Shown here piece by piece: positions 1-6,090 of a stretch of DNA of 6,215 nucleotides. Both the position numbers and the translations under genes were made by a program. The notes beneath the pieces were generated by a model. That model was not told where the DNA came from. It saw nothing but the letters and a program-made list of their open reading frames with translations, and made no database searches. The DNA comes from BPJO01 sp037189665 (GTDB taxonomy: Bacteria > Planctomycetota > Phycisphaerae > Tepidisphaerales > Tepidisphaeraceae): positions 1 to 6,215 of the forward strand of contig JBBCIV010000319.1 of assembly GCA_037189665.1 (NCBI GenBank), in the 5' to 3' direction. Numbering within the stretch: the stretch's first letter is position 1; each line of letters starts with the position of its first letter.

Positions 1-18
1 CCGTTCCCCGGAGGGATC

Positions 19-402
19 GTGTCGACGCCTCGACCTTTCCGCAGCCTGAACCCCGCCGTGAACCGTGATATCAATCTTCGCATCCCCGCTCAGCATCCCC
101 CGGCCGCGCCGCGCCCGCCGGTGGTGACGGCGAATCCCGAGCCCAACTGGGATCAGCTCGTCCAGTCGACCCGGCAGTTGAAGCTGAACATCGCAACCAA
201 CGTGACGCGACTTCGGCAGGAGTTGCCCGTCACCCAACTACAACTTGCCCAGACGGCCGGCCTGTCGCGGGCAACCGTGCACCTGATCGAGGCCGGGGCG
301 TGCGACCCCCGACTCTCCACGCTCGTCAGCCTGGCGAGCGCGCTGAAAGTCGACGCGGTAGACCTGCTGGCGTCGCCGCACGGGCACAACGGGCATAAGT
401 AG
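19..402 (+). CDS. XRE/Cro-C1 family helix-turn-helix transcriptional regulator, possibly 5'-incomplete
   Basis: This is a small predicted DNA-binding protein of 127 residues. Residues about 58-118 match the Cro/C1 (HTH_3) fold. The helix-turn-helix core lies at about 73-93 and includes the AQTAGLSRATVHLIEAG pattern. It is followed by the usual S/T-L-x-x-L-A-x-A-L-x-V helix and a closing D-L-L. The first 50 or so residues are proline- and arginine-rich and probably disordered. No catalytic or sensor domain follows the HTH, so it is a minimal regulator or an antitoxin-like protein. The GTG at 19 has GGAGGG only 3 bases upstream, which is too close to be ideal. The frame is open to the window edge, so translation may start earlier, or at the GTG at 58. 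No partner toxin or operon mate is visible downstream; the gene ends at a hairpin region. The HTH family call is firm, but the target and function are unknown. Confidence 0.85.
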   Translation: MSTPRPFRSLNPAVNRDINLRIPAQHPPAAPRPPVVTANPEPNWDQLVQSTRQLKLNIATNVTRLRQELPVTQLQLAQTAGLSRATVHLIEAGACDPRLSTLVSLASALKVDAVDLLASPHGHNGHK

Positions 403-430
403 ACCATCCCATAGTTAAGTGGAATAAGAA

Positions 431-479
431 TGTTCACCACAGAGGAATGGAAATCGCCTCTGTGGTGAACACTATTTTT
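431..479 (+). terminator. Terminator-like hairpin with 15-bp perfect stem
   Basis: The arms 431-445 and 457-471 are exact reverse complements (15 bp) around an 11-base loop. A short T-run at 475-479 follows on the plus strand. It lies 28 bases after the stop of the HTH gene, so it fits a Rho-independent terminator for that gene. The T-run begins three bases beyond the stem and is short. On the other strand the stem could also help end transcription of the convergent hydrolase. The arm sequence (TTCACCACAGAGG) resembles intergenic repeats I recall from other bacterial genomes, so it could also be a copy of a dispersed palindromic element. That memory is unchecked. Confidence 0.65.
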
Positions 480-502
480 GCATTCAAAGTAACGCGCCCT
501 GA

Positions 503-540
503 GTTGTAGCTGCGCGACGCAGGCGTCGCACAGCTACAAC
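503..540. repeat. Imperfect 38-base palindrome (REP-like intergenic hairpin)
   Basis: The arms 503-520 and 523-540 are inverted copies with a single mismatch (C at 513 against A at 530). This gives a 10-bp outer stem, the mismatch, and a 7-bp GC-rich inner stem (GCGACGC/GCGTCGC) closing on only two bases. Neither strand has a T-run after the stem, so it is not a standard intrinsic terminator. Its place between two convergent genes (ends at 402 and 587) suits a REP-type palindrome, a Rho-independent mRNA-end stabiliser, or part of a bidirectional termination zone. Whether it is repeated elsewhere in the genome cannot be seen here. Confidence 0.6.
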
Positions 541-586
541 AGTTCGATCCGTTGTCCTACTATCACAGCCGCGACGGCAAGCGGTG

Positions 587-2770
587 TCACTTCACCCGCA
601 CCATAAACGGCGCCGTCCGGCCGTCGTCGAGGCGGACGACGCCGTACCAGCGCGGGTTCCACGGATGGCCGTCTTCCGACCAGAAGAGGTTCGTCGTCTT
701 GTCGTCCGCGCCCTTGTGACGCCACCAGATCGAGCACCCGAGATCGCCCGACGCCGGCCAGGCGGCGGCCTCCATCAGTTCGTACGGGATGAACAGCTCC
801 AACGTCGAGCCGGTCGGCGTCGCCTGCCATGCGCCGCGCATCTTCACCTTGCCCGGCGACGTTTCGCCGGGCTTGAGCTCAACCTGTCCGTCGGGCTTCA
901 TCGCGCCGTTCGCCCAGTAATACCGCCCGGGCGTGCCCAGCAACTCCGGCGAACGCGGGTCGAAGAACAGCACGAACGCGTCCTGCGCGAACTGCCCCGT
1001 CGCCCTCGCCGCCAGATGCACGCCGGCGTCGGATTTGCGGAAAGCCCACTCGAGATAGCATTCCTCCACGCTCGCCCGATGGTCTACCACGCCCGGATAC
1101 CACCGCGCCTGCGACGGCCCGCCGACCGGCACCCACTTTGCCGATGCCCACTCATCCAGCTTGCCGTCGATCGTCACGTCGCCGTCGATCGCCAGCGCAT
1201 ATTGAACGTAGACGACCTCCGCCGTCGCCCACTTCGGCAAGCCGCCGTTCTGCCCCACCGCGCGCACCAACGGCACGCGGCCGACCTGTTCGCCATCCTT
1301 TGCGATCGGCACGACGACCGATTCGATCTTCTCGCCGTCGCGCAGGCGAATCGTCGCTTCCTTTCCTTCGGCGACGAGGCGTTCGCGGACGAAGTGCGGC
1401 TGCGCGTGTGAAGGCGCGGGCACGGCGTAAACCTCGCTCGCGTCGCCTTGATAATCGATGACGACGAACATCGCGTTGCCCCGCGCCGCGTAGGCGTTGG
1501 CAGGATATTGCAGCAGGTCTTCCGGTTTTCTCACGCGCGGCCAGGCAACGTTGAAGCTCAACTCCGCGCCGGGCTCCAACGTGTACTGGTCCGGCGCCGT
1601 CGAGGCGATCTCGTCGTGCGCCACCGGGTGCAACTCCAGCCGCCCCGCCCGACGCTCGGCCGACTCGTTGCGGACGACCACCTGCGCGACCAACCCCGCA
1701 TCCCCCCACTCCGCACTCGCGCGGACGCTTAGCGGCCGCGGTGGTGCAGGGACGCCCATGATCGCGTCATAAGCGGCACGCGCGATCAGAAGGTGCCCGA
1801 GCGCCGACGGGTGAATGCCATCGCCCTTGCCGTCGGTTTCGATCAGCGAGGTGAACGGCCTGTTGTGCGCCGTCGGAAACAACGGCCACATCGCACGACC
1901 GCTGGCGTCGAGCGTCGATGCGCCTTTTCCCCAGATCGCGTGAAAGGTATCGGCATGCGGGACGCCGATGCGATCCGCCAGCGCCCGCAGCGACGCCGCG
2001 TAACCGATCGTGCGGAACAGGAACGCGTCGTACTGCGCGAAGTCCTTCCCCGTCGAGGCGTCGGGCGTCGGCGAGAGGAACACCGCCTCCGCGCCGCACT
2101 CCGCCGCGAGCCTCTCGGCGATCCACTGGTATTGCTCCAGATATGATTCAAGCGACACGCCGCCGCCCTGGTCGTTCAGGCCGTACATGACGAGGCCAAG
2201 GTCGGGTTTCCGGTCGAGCGCGTCCGATTGAAAGTTGCGGATCGTCGCGTCGACCGATCGGCCGGGGTAGGCGCGGGAGACGAAGCGGACGTTCGCGTTG
2301 CCGGTGGAGCGCTCGAGCATCATCTTCAACAGCGTTTCATAGTCGCCGGTATGCGTGACCGAATCGCCCATCGCGAGGAACGTGAACGGCTGGCGATCGA
2401 AGAGCTTTTGAGCGCTGCGAGGAAGGCGTTTGGCGGCCCGATCGCGATCCGCTGCCGCCGGCGGATTCATCGCGAGAAATCGAGCTTCCTCCGCCCCGCC
2501 GGGCAATTGAAGCGTGACGAGATGCAATCCCTCTTCCAATGCTGGAATGTCGACCTTCCCCTCTTTGATGACAGCGCGTCCTTCCGAGACGGCGCCCCAG
2601 CCGGCCTGACGGATCACCCTGATCGAATACCCGATCTCCCCCGTCGACTCGCCAACGCGAACGAGGGCCTTCTCATCCGTGAACACGTACGGCCGTTCCA
2701 TCTCCGCCGCGCGCACCAGCGACGCGAACGCCAACATCATCCCCAACGCGAATCGCCAATGAACCGCCAT
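587..2770 (-). CDS. Secreted SGNH/GDSL-type hydrolase with C-terminal CBM9-like domain
   Basis: The product is a 727-residue exported esterase-type enzyme. Residues 1-21 form a signal peptide: a short basic start, a hydrophobic core, and cleavage near LVRA|AE. A beta-rich segment (about 25-110) precedes the SGNH domain (about 125-340), which keeps all four blocks: GDS with nucleophile Ser137, Gly170 in YPGRS, the GLND block with Asn199, and DGIH with Asp317 and His320. It should therefore be catalytically competent. Residues about 345-515 are beta-rich and unassigned. Residues about 529-715 begin with VTIDGKLDEW and end with a FWSEDGHPWNP segment, resembling CBM9-like sugar-binding modules. 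I infer deacylation of an acetylated glycan, but the substrate is not proven. The start is ATG at 2770, because AGGAGG (2785-2780, minus strand) lies 9 bases upstream. The in-frame GTG at 2776 would leave only 3 bases. No operon partner is adjacent. Confidence 0.92.
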   Translation of the reverse strand: MAVHWRFALGMMLAFASLVRAAEMERPYVFTDEKALVRVGESTGEIGYSIRVIRQAGWGAVSEGRAVIKEGKVDIPALEEGLHLVTLQLPGGAEEARFLAMNPPAAADRDRAAKRLPRSAQKLFDRQPFTFLAMGDSVTHTGDYETLLKMMLERSTGNANVRFVSRAYPGRSVDATIRNFQSDALDRKPDLGLVMYGLNDQGGGVSLESYLEQYQWIAERLAAECGAEAVFLSPTPDASTGKDFAQYDAFLFRTIGYAASLRALADRIGVPHADTFHAIWGKGASTLDASGRAMWPLFPTAHNRPFTSLIETDGKGDGIHPSALGHLLIARAAYDAIMGVPAPPRPLSVRASAEWGDAGLVAQVVVRNESAERRAGRLELHPVAHDEIASTAPDQYTLEPGAELSFNVAWPRVRKPEDLLQYPANAYAARGNAMFVVIDYQGDASEVYAVPAPSHAQPHFVRERLVAEGKEATIRLRDGEKIESVVVPIAKDGEQVGRVPLVRAVGQNGGLPKWATAEVVYVQYALAIDGDVTIDGKLDEWASAKWVPVGGPSQARWYPGVVDHRASVEECYLEWAFRKSDAGVHLAARATGQFAQDAFVLFFDPRSPELLGTPGRYYWANGAMKPDGQVELKPGETSPGKVKMRGAWQATPTGSTLELFIPYELMEAAAWPASGDLGCSIWWRHKGADDKTTNLFWSEDGHPWNPRWYGVVRLDDGRTAPFMVRVK

Positions 2771-2779
2771 GGCCACCTG

Positions 2780-2785
2780 CCTCCT
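2780..2785 (-). promoter_or_regulatory. Ribosome binding site AGGAGG that decides the hydrolase start
   Basis: A full AGGAGG on the minus strand sits 9 bases before the ATG at 2770 and only 3 bases before an in-frame GTG at 2776. The spacing favours the ATG and removes two residues from the longest reading. Confidence 0.8.
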
Positions 2786-2871
2786 GTTTCGCTGTCGGCC
2801 ACCGTACTGTTGTAATGCTCATTCGCAAATTCGCGCAAAGGCGCGCGGGCCTTGGAGCGATTGGCATGGCC

Positions 2872-2914
2872 GTCATTATCATATCAGTTTTTCAACAGCC
2901 GATATGATAATGAC
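2872..2914. promoter_or_regulatory. AT-rich 14-bp inverted repeat in the divergent spacer
   Basis: The arms 2872-2885 and 2901-2914 are exact reverse complements (GTCATTATCATATC and its complement) around a 15-base spacer. Allowing a 2-base bulge, four more GGCC pairs can form outside (2868-2871 with 2917-2920). The arms are AT-rich in otherwise GC-rich DNA and include TATGAT/GATAAT, which resemble -10 boxes, on both strands. The repeat is about 100 bases upstream of the hydrolase start and about 260 upstream of the helical-repeat gene. No T-run follows, so a terminator is unlikely. A regulator-binding site or promoter element for one or both divergent genes is my inference. The 2771-3172 spacer holds no other gene that I can support. 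Confidence 0.5.
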
Positions 2915-3112
2915 CGGGCCCGCCGAGCTCGTCATTGAAGGCAGTTTACGTCTATGATGGGCGCGCTCGATAGCGTCGAGGAAGACGCAGCGATACAAGT
3001 CTGGTGATTCGACACGGCGGCCGCGAAACGGCAATTTTTGTACAGACGCGTGCAGCAGACGACTGTCCTCCGTTCGACAACGGTTCTGAAGGCACTGCTG
3101 AACGGCGAATTG

Positions 3113-3126
3113 CGGCGCGCGCGCCG
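3113..3126. repeat. 14-bp perfect GC palindrome
   Basis: The 14 bases CGGCGCGCGCGCCG equal their own reverse complement. They lie 47 bases upstream of the ATG of the helical-repeat gene, within its probable leader. They could form a hairpin or cruciform, but short alternating GC palindromes are common in GC-rich DNA, so a function is not claimed. Confidence 0.35.
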
Positions 3127-3159
3127 AAACGCGCGATCGTCAATTAAGTGGCCAGCTTC

Positions 3160-3164
3160 GGAGG
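3160..3164 (+). promoter_or_regulatory. Ribosome binding site GGAGG that decides the start at 3173
   Basis: GGAGG lies 8 bases before the ATG at 3173, an ideal spacing. The same frame is open upstream to a TTG at 3038, but no comparable site precedes that codon. Confidence 0.75.
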
Positions 3165-3172
3165 TCAACTCG

Positions 3173-4453
3173 ATGGCAAGGCGACCGACATCAAGACAAT
3201 CGACATGGGTGCCGCCCGACGCGTGGCCGACGTCGGACGACGTAGGGGATTGGATGAACGCCCTGCTCTCGCTAACGCCGCAGATGAAGCAGGACGAGCG
3301 AACTTCGTCAACAGTCATCGTCGCGATCGGCGAGTTGGCGGGAGTCGGGCGCGTCAATGAGGCGCTTGCGTGGGTCGAGCAATTGCTGGGAACGGTTGCC
3401 GCCGAGGGTGGCTTCGAGCGGGCTCACCTTCTCGAGACCGCCGCCGATATAGCTCACGATGCCGGCCGGTTAGCCGAGATGGAGGCATACCTCCAGCGGA
3501 TTCTCGCACTCCAGCCGCTATTCAAGCGAAAGTGCGATTCGGGTTGTACGCAAAGACGGGTGGACGGCTTCCTCATACGTCGGGGACTGCTCGAGCCGTC
3601 CCGAGCGGCCACACCCGAAGACCGTACGGACGCCGAGTTCAATCAGCTCATTCGTCTGGCCACGTTGCCTGACGCGCGATCTCCATGTGAACTCCTGCGA
3701 AAGGCCGCTGCGATGATCGCGACGATGGAGCCGTCAGCAAAGCGGTGGCGCAAGCGCAGCGTACTGCGAGCGGCACATGATATTGGATGCCGTGACCTGA
3801 TACGCGACATCCTTGCCGCAGAGGTGCTCGAACCATCCGAGCGTCGGGTTAGCGGGGCAGATCTGCTCGCGATCGGCGAGAAAGATCGAGCGCTCGCAGC
3901 CCTACGCGCCGAGGCGGAGGAGGACCTGCGGGAACTCGATGCCGGCGGGATGAACACGCACTTTCCAGCGATGGGATTCGAACGCGCCATCCGAAATCTG
4001 GTCAACGGCGGCTTTGTAGGCGAAGCCGAATCCCTCCTGGCTAAAGCCCTGCGCGAGGGCGCAACGTGGTGGCTGCCGGCGCCAGGCGCCTTCGCGTCGG
4101 CGGTCTTCGCATCCATGGCCAAGGCCGTCGCAAGCGTCCGTGGAAATAGCGCGGCGCTGGAACTGGTCAACCTCGCGATGGCGACAGCAAACGCCGATCA
4201 ACCGTCGAATTGGAAAGCCGCCGCAGTGCGAGCGAACGCCGAACTGCTGATAGAATTGAGCCCGTTGTCCGAGTCGCTGAAGATTGCCAAGTCAATTCGA
4301 TCGCCGACGATAAAGCGGAAGCTGATGGCGTCACACTACGCGCGCATCAAGGCCTGGGGCGAGTTGCACGCGTTGCTGAACCAGTCCAAAACTGCGATGG
4401 AAGCCGCGGAAGTGATCTGGTCGACTAAATTTGTCTGGCGCCCCGCGAAGTGA
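3173..4453 (+). CDS. Hypothetical protein with TPR-like helical repeats
   Basis: I do not recognise this 426-residue protein. It is rich in Ala, Leu, Glu and Arg, with no signal peptide or membrane segment, so it is probably cytoplasmic. Several helix-pair units resemble tetratricopeptide repeats: about 46-73 (AIGELAGVGRVNEALAWVEQLL), 84-114 (ending in LAEMEAYLQRILALQP), about 227-252, 270-295 (NLVNGGFVGEAESLLAKAL) and about 305-340. More helices run to about 417. This suggests an alpha-solenoid that binds other proteins. No catalytic motif is apparent. Start ATG 3173 was chosen for its GGAGG; starting at TTG 3038 would add 45 Arg-rich residues. Ile codon ATA occurs at least five times (residues 93, 135, 210, 360, 380) and TTA at 100, which is unusual for such GC-rich DNA and may mean acquisition or low expression. 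It converges with the aminotransferase gene with 55 bases between stops, and no T-run terminator is seen there. It is probably a real gene of unknown function. Confidence 0.75.
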   Translation: MARRPTSRQSTWVPPDAWPTSDDVGDWMNALLSLTPQMKQDERTSSTVIVAIGELAGVGRVNEALAWVEQLLGTVAAEGGFERAHLLETAADIAHDAGRLAEMEAYLQRILALQPLFKRKCDSGCTQRRVDGFLIRRGLLEPSRAATPEDRTDAEFNQLIRLATLPDARSPCELLRKAAAMIATMEPSAKRWRKRSVLRAAHDIGCRDLIRDILAAEVLEPSERRVSGADLLAIGEKDRALAALRAEAEEDLRELDAGGMNTHFPAMGFERAIRNLVNGGFVGEAESLLAKALREGATWWLPAPGAFASAVFASMAKAVASVRGNSAALELVNLAMATANADQPSNWKAAAVRANAELLIELSPLSESLKIAKSIRSPTIKRKLMASHYARIKAWGELHALLNQSKTAMEAAEVIWSTKFVWRPAK

Positions 4454-4508
4454 AAACGTTGAACGAGGCCGGCCGCCGGGATATCCGCGCAGCCGATGGG
4501 CGGACGCG

Positions 4509-5789
4509 CTATCGCAGGCGTGACTGGATCACCCCGGCCAGCTTCTGCACGCCCGGCTCGATCTGGTCGATGGGCGTGACGGCATAACAGAGGCGCATGT
4601 GGTTCTGCGGGACGTGGCCGTGCTCGTCGGGGTGGAAGCAGTATTCGCCGGGGACGTACATCACGCCCGCCTTCAGGCAGTCGTCGAACATCCCGCCCGT
4701 GCGCGAAGTGTTGATCGTGATCGGCAACGACAGCCAAACGTACAGCCCGCCGCCAGCCCGCGTCCATTGCACCTGGCCGTGCTCGGGCATGTATTTCTTC
4801 ATGCACGACAGCATGAGGTCGCGCTTTTTGCGATAGCCATCGCGAACCACTTCAAGGTGCCGCGCGTACTCGCCGCTGGCCATCGCTTCATAGCAGATCT
4901 GCTGGCAGAGGTGCGACGAGCCGAAATCATGGCTGCCCTTCTGCTCCAGCACCTTCCGGCCGATGTCGCTCGGCAAAACCACGTATCCCGTCTTCAACCC
5001 CGCGGCGAACGGCTTGTCGAACGTGTAACACGCCGCCACGAACAGGTTATCCGGATCGAAATGCTTGATGCTCGGCAGGTCGTTGCCCTCGTAGCGCAAC
5101 TCTCGATAGGCGGCGTCTTCGAGCACGAGGATGCGGTGCCGCTTGCTGTACTTCCTCGCGATCTCCACCACGCGCGGCCGGCGTTCGAGCGAGAGCGTCA
5201 GGCCGGTGGGATTCTGGAAATAGCTCTGACAATAGATCGCCTTCACGCGGTCGAGCTGGCCGTGCGATTCAAGGCGGTGCAAGAGCTTGTCCAGCTCTTC
5301 GACCACCATCCCATCGCGATCCATCGGCACCGCCATGATGCGCGCTCCGAACGTCGCCAGCGCCCCGGCGTATACGAAATACGACGGCGCCTCGACGATG
5401 ACGATGTCGCCCGGATCGACCAGCACGTCCGCCAGCATGTACAGCGCCTGCTGCGAGCCGGTGGTGAGGATGACGTTGTCGGGCGTGATCGACATCGCCG
5501 ACGCGGGCACGCCGTCGAGCTGTTCCAGATGCCGGACGATCGCCTCGCGCAGCGGCGCATGGCCGACGGTGGTGCCGTACTGCAACACATCGCGCGCGCG
5601 GGCGGGATCGGAAAGCAGCTTCTGCGTGATCGCCATCGTCTCCGCGGCAGGCAACGTCACCGGATCGACCAGGCCGGCCGCGAAGTTGATCAACCCCGGG
5701 TTGGCCTTGGCGACGGCGATCAGATAGCTGATCGGCGCCTCGCCTGTTCGCTGCGCTTTGGCTGAGTATGCAAAGGAAGGAGACGCCAT
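4509..5789 (-). CDS. PLP-dependent aminotransferase, class I/II fold (2-aminoadipate/LysN-like)
   Basis: The 426-residue product should move an amino group between an amino acid and a 2-oxo acid using pyridoxal phosphate. Fold-type I features appear in order: Tyr71 in the LQYGTTVGHAPLRE segment, the cofactor-contacting GSQQAL (111-116), QNPTG with Asn193 (192-196), LEDAAYRELRY with Asp225 and Tyr228, the probable Schiff-base Lys259 in YTFDKPF, and Arg399 in HMRLCY for the substrate carboxylate. Length and motif order match stand-alone enzymes of the 2-aminoadipate/MocR-related group; there is no N-terminal GntR DNA-binding domain. The usual family pattern around the lysine is S-F-S-K...G-L-R. 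Here it reads T-F-D-K...G-L-K, so Asp258 and Lys266 replace a Ser and a phosphate-binding Arg. Substrate could be 2-aminoadipate, aromatic or branched-chain amino acids, and sequence alone does not decide. Start ATG 5789 has only a weak GGAAA upstream. The gene stands alone. Confidence 0.9.
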   Translation of the reverse strand: MASPSFAYSAKAQRTGEAPISYLIAVAKANPGLINFAAGLVDPVTLPAAETMAITQKLLSDPARARDVLQYGTTVGHAPLREAIVRHLEQLDGVPASAMSITPDNVILTTGSQQALYMLADVLVDPGDIVIVEAPSYFVYAGALATFGARIMAVPMDRDGMVVEELDKLLHRLESHGQLDRVKAIYCQSYFQNPTGLTLSLERRPRVVEIARKYSKRHRILVLEDAAYRELRYEGNDLPSIKHFDPDNLFVAACYTFDKPFAAGLKTGYVVLPSDIGRKVLEQKGSHDFGSSHLCQQICYEAMASGEYARHLEVVRDGYRKKRDLMLSCMKKYMPEHGQVQWTRAGGGLYVWLSLPITINTSRTGGMFDDCLKAGVMYVPGEYCFHPDEHGHVPQNHMRLCYAVTPIDQIEPGVQKLAGVIQSRLR

Positions 5790-5807
5790 ATCGATGTTTC
5801 CGACGCG

Positions 5808-5836
5808 ATGCTAGCCGTCCGCCCGACTCCCCGCAA
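5808..5836 (-). promoter_or_regulatory. Weak candidate sigma70-type promoter for the aminotransferase
   Basis: On the minus strand TTGCGG (5836-5831) and TAGCAT (5813-5808) are separated by exactly 17 bases. They match the consensus boxes at 3 and 4 of 6 positions. The implied transcript start is about 10 bases before the ATG at 5789, which is rather short. In GC-rich DNA such matches arise by chance, so this is only a candidate. Confidence 0.2.
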
Positions 5837-5966
5837 TTGCCCCGCTTGTTCGCACAACGCAGCCGCTCACGTCAGACCCATTCCTCACACGCCAATCACT
5901 CCGTCCCGACAACCCTCCCACATTACCGCCACCTCCGCGCATCGCTTGCCTTCCCGATTCGCTCCT

Positions 5967-5994
5967 CCCTCCAAACCCGAGGTTCCCGTCGCCC
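5967..5994 (-). other. Four-tract G-quadruplex motif on the minus strand
   Basis: Four C3 tracts on the plus strand (5967-5969, 5976-5978, 5985-5987, 5992-5994) have spacers of 6, 6 and 4 bases. The minus strand therefore carries G3-N4-G3-N6-G3-N6-G3, which meets the common G3+N1-7 rule. It lies about 180 bases upstream of the aminotransferase start, on that gene's sense strand. It could fold in a leader transcript or in melted DNA. The motif is seen directly; folding and function are not shown, and C-rich DNA gives chance hits. Confidence 0.45.
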
Positions 5995-6056
5995 TCCTAC
6001 CTGCATTCCTGAATCTCCGGCATCTCATCATCTTGTGAGAGGACTCATCGAGGCCT

Positions 6057-6090
6057 TCCATTCCAATGTTCTCGAGAACATTGGAATGGA
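6057..6090. promoter_or_regulatory. Perfect 34-bp palindrome
   Basis: Two 17-bp arms, 6057-6073 and 6074-6090, are exact reverse complements with no spacer; the centre is TTCTCGAGAA. It is about half AT and stands out from its GC-rich surroundings. It lies about 270 bases upstream of the aminotransferase start, in a gene-free stretch. A dimeric regulator site, a cruciform-forming element or a copy of a dispersed palindromic repeat are all possible. A terminator is less likely, since the following bases (CGGCG on the plus strand) hold no T-run. Confidence 0.55.

Noticed and set aside
431..540. CRISPR array or mobile-element ends
   Set aside because: The two hairpins differ in sequence and do not recur as direct repeats, and no transposase or target-site duplication is visible.
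584..1411. Plus-strand open frame of 275 codons opposite the hydrolase
   Set aside because: The Arg/Pro-rich composition and complete overlap with a well-supported coding sequence mark it as an antisense shadow.
2932..3357. Minus-strand open frame of 141 codons in the divergent spacer
   Set aside because: It overlaps the start and ribosome site of the helical-repeat gene, has no recognisable domain, and its composition is not protein-like. The cysteines it contains do not form a regular metal-binding pattern.
4454..4508. Intrinsic terminator between the convergent helical-repeat and aminotransferase genes
   Set aside because: Only short GC palindromes such as GGCCGGCC (4467-4474) are present and neither strand has a T-run, so termination there may be factor-dependent.
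4599..5765. Plus-strand open frame of 388 codons opposite the aminotransferase
   Set aside because: It is rich in Arg, His and Val with no domain pattern, and lies fully antisense to a gene with intact catalytic motifs. It is an effect of GC-biased codons.
5808..6038. Plus-strand proline-rich open frame of 76 codons
   Set aside because: The C-rich plus strand produces Pro, Ser and Thr codons automatically. There is no ribosome site and no domain.
6065..6082. LexA (SOS box) site at the centre of the palindrome
   Set aside because: The centre reads GTTC-N4-GAAC, the reverse arrangement of the Gram-positive GAAC-N4-GTTC box, so the match is not valid.
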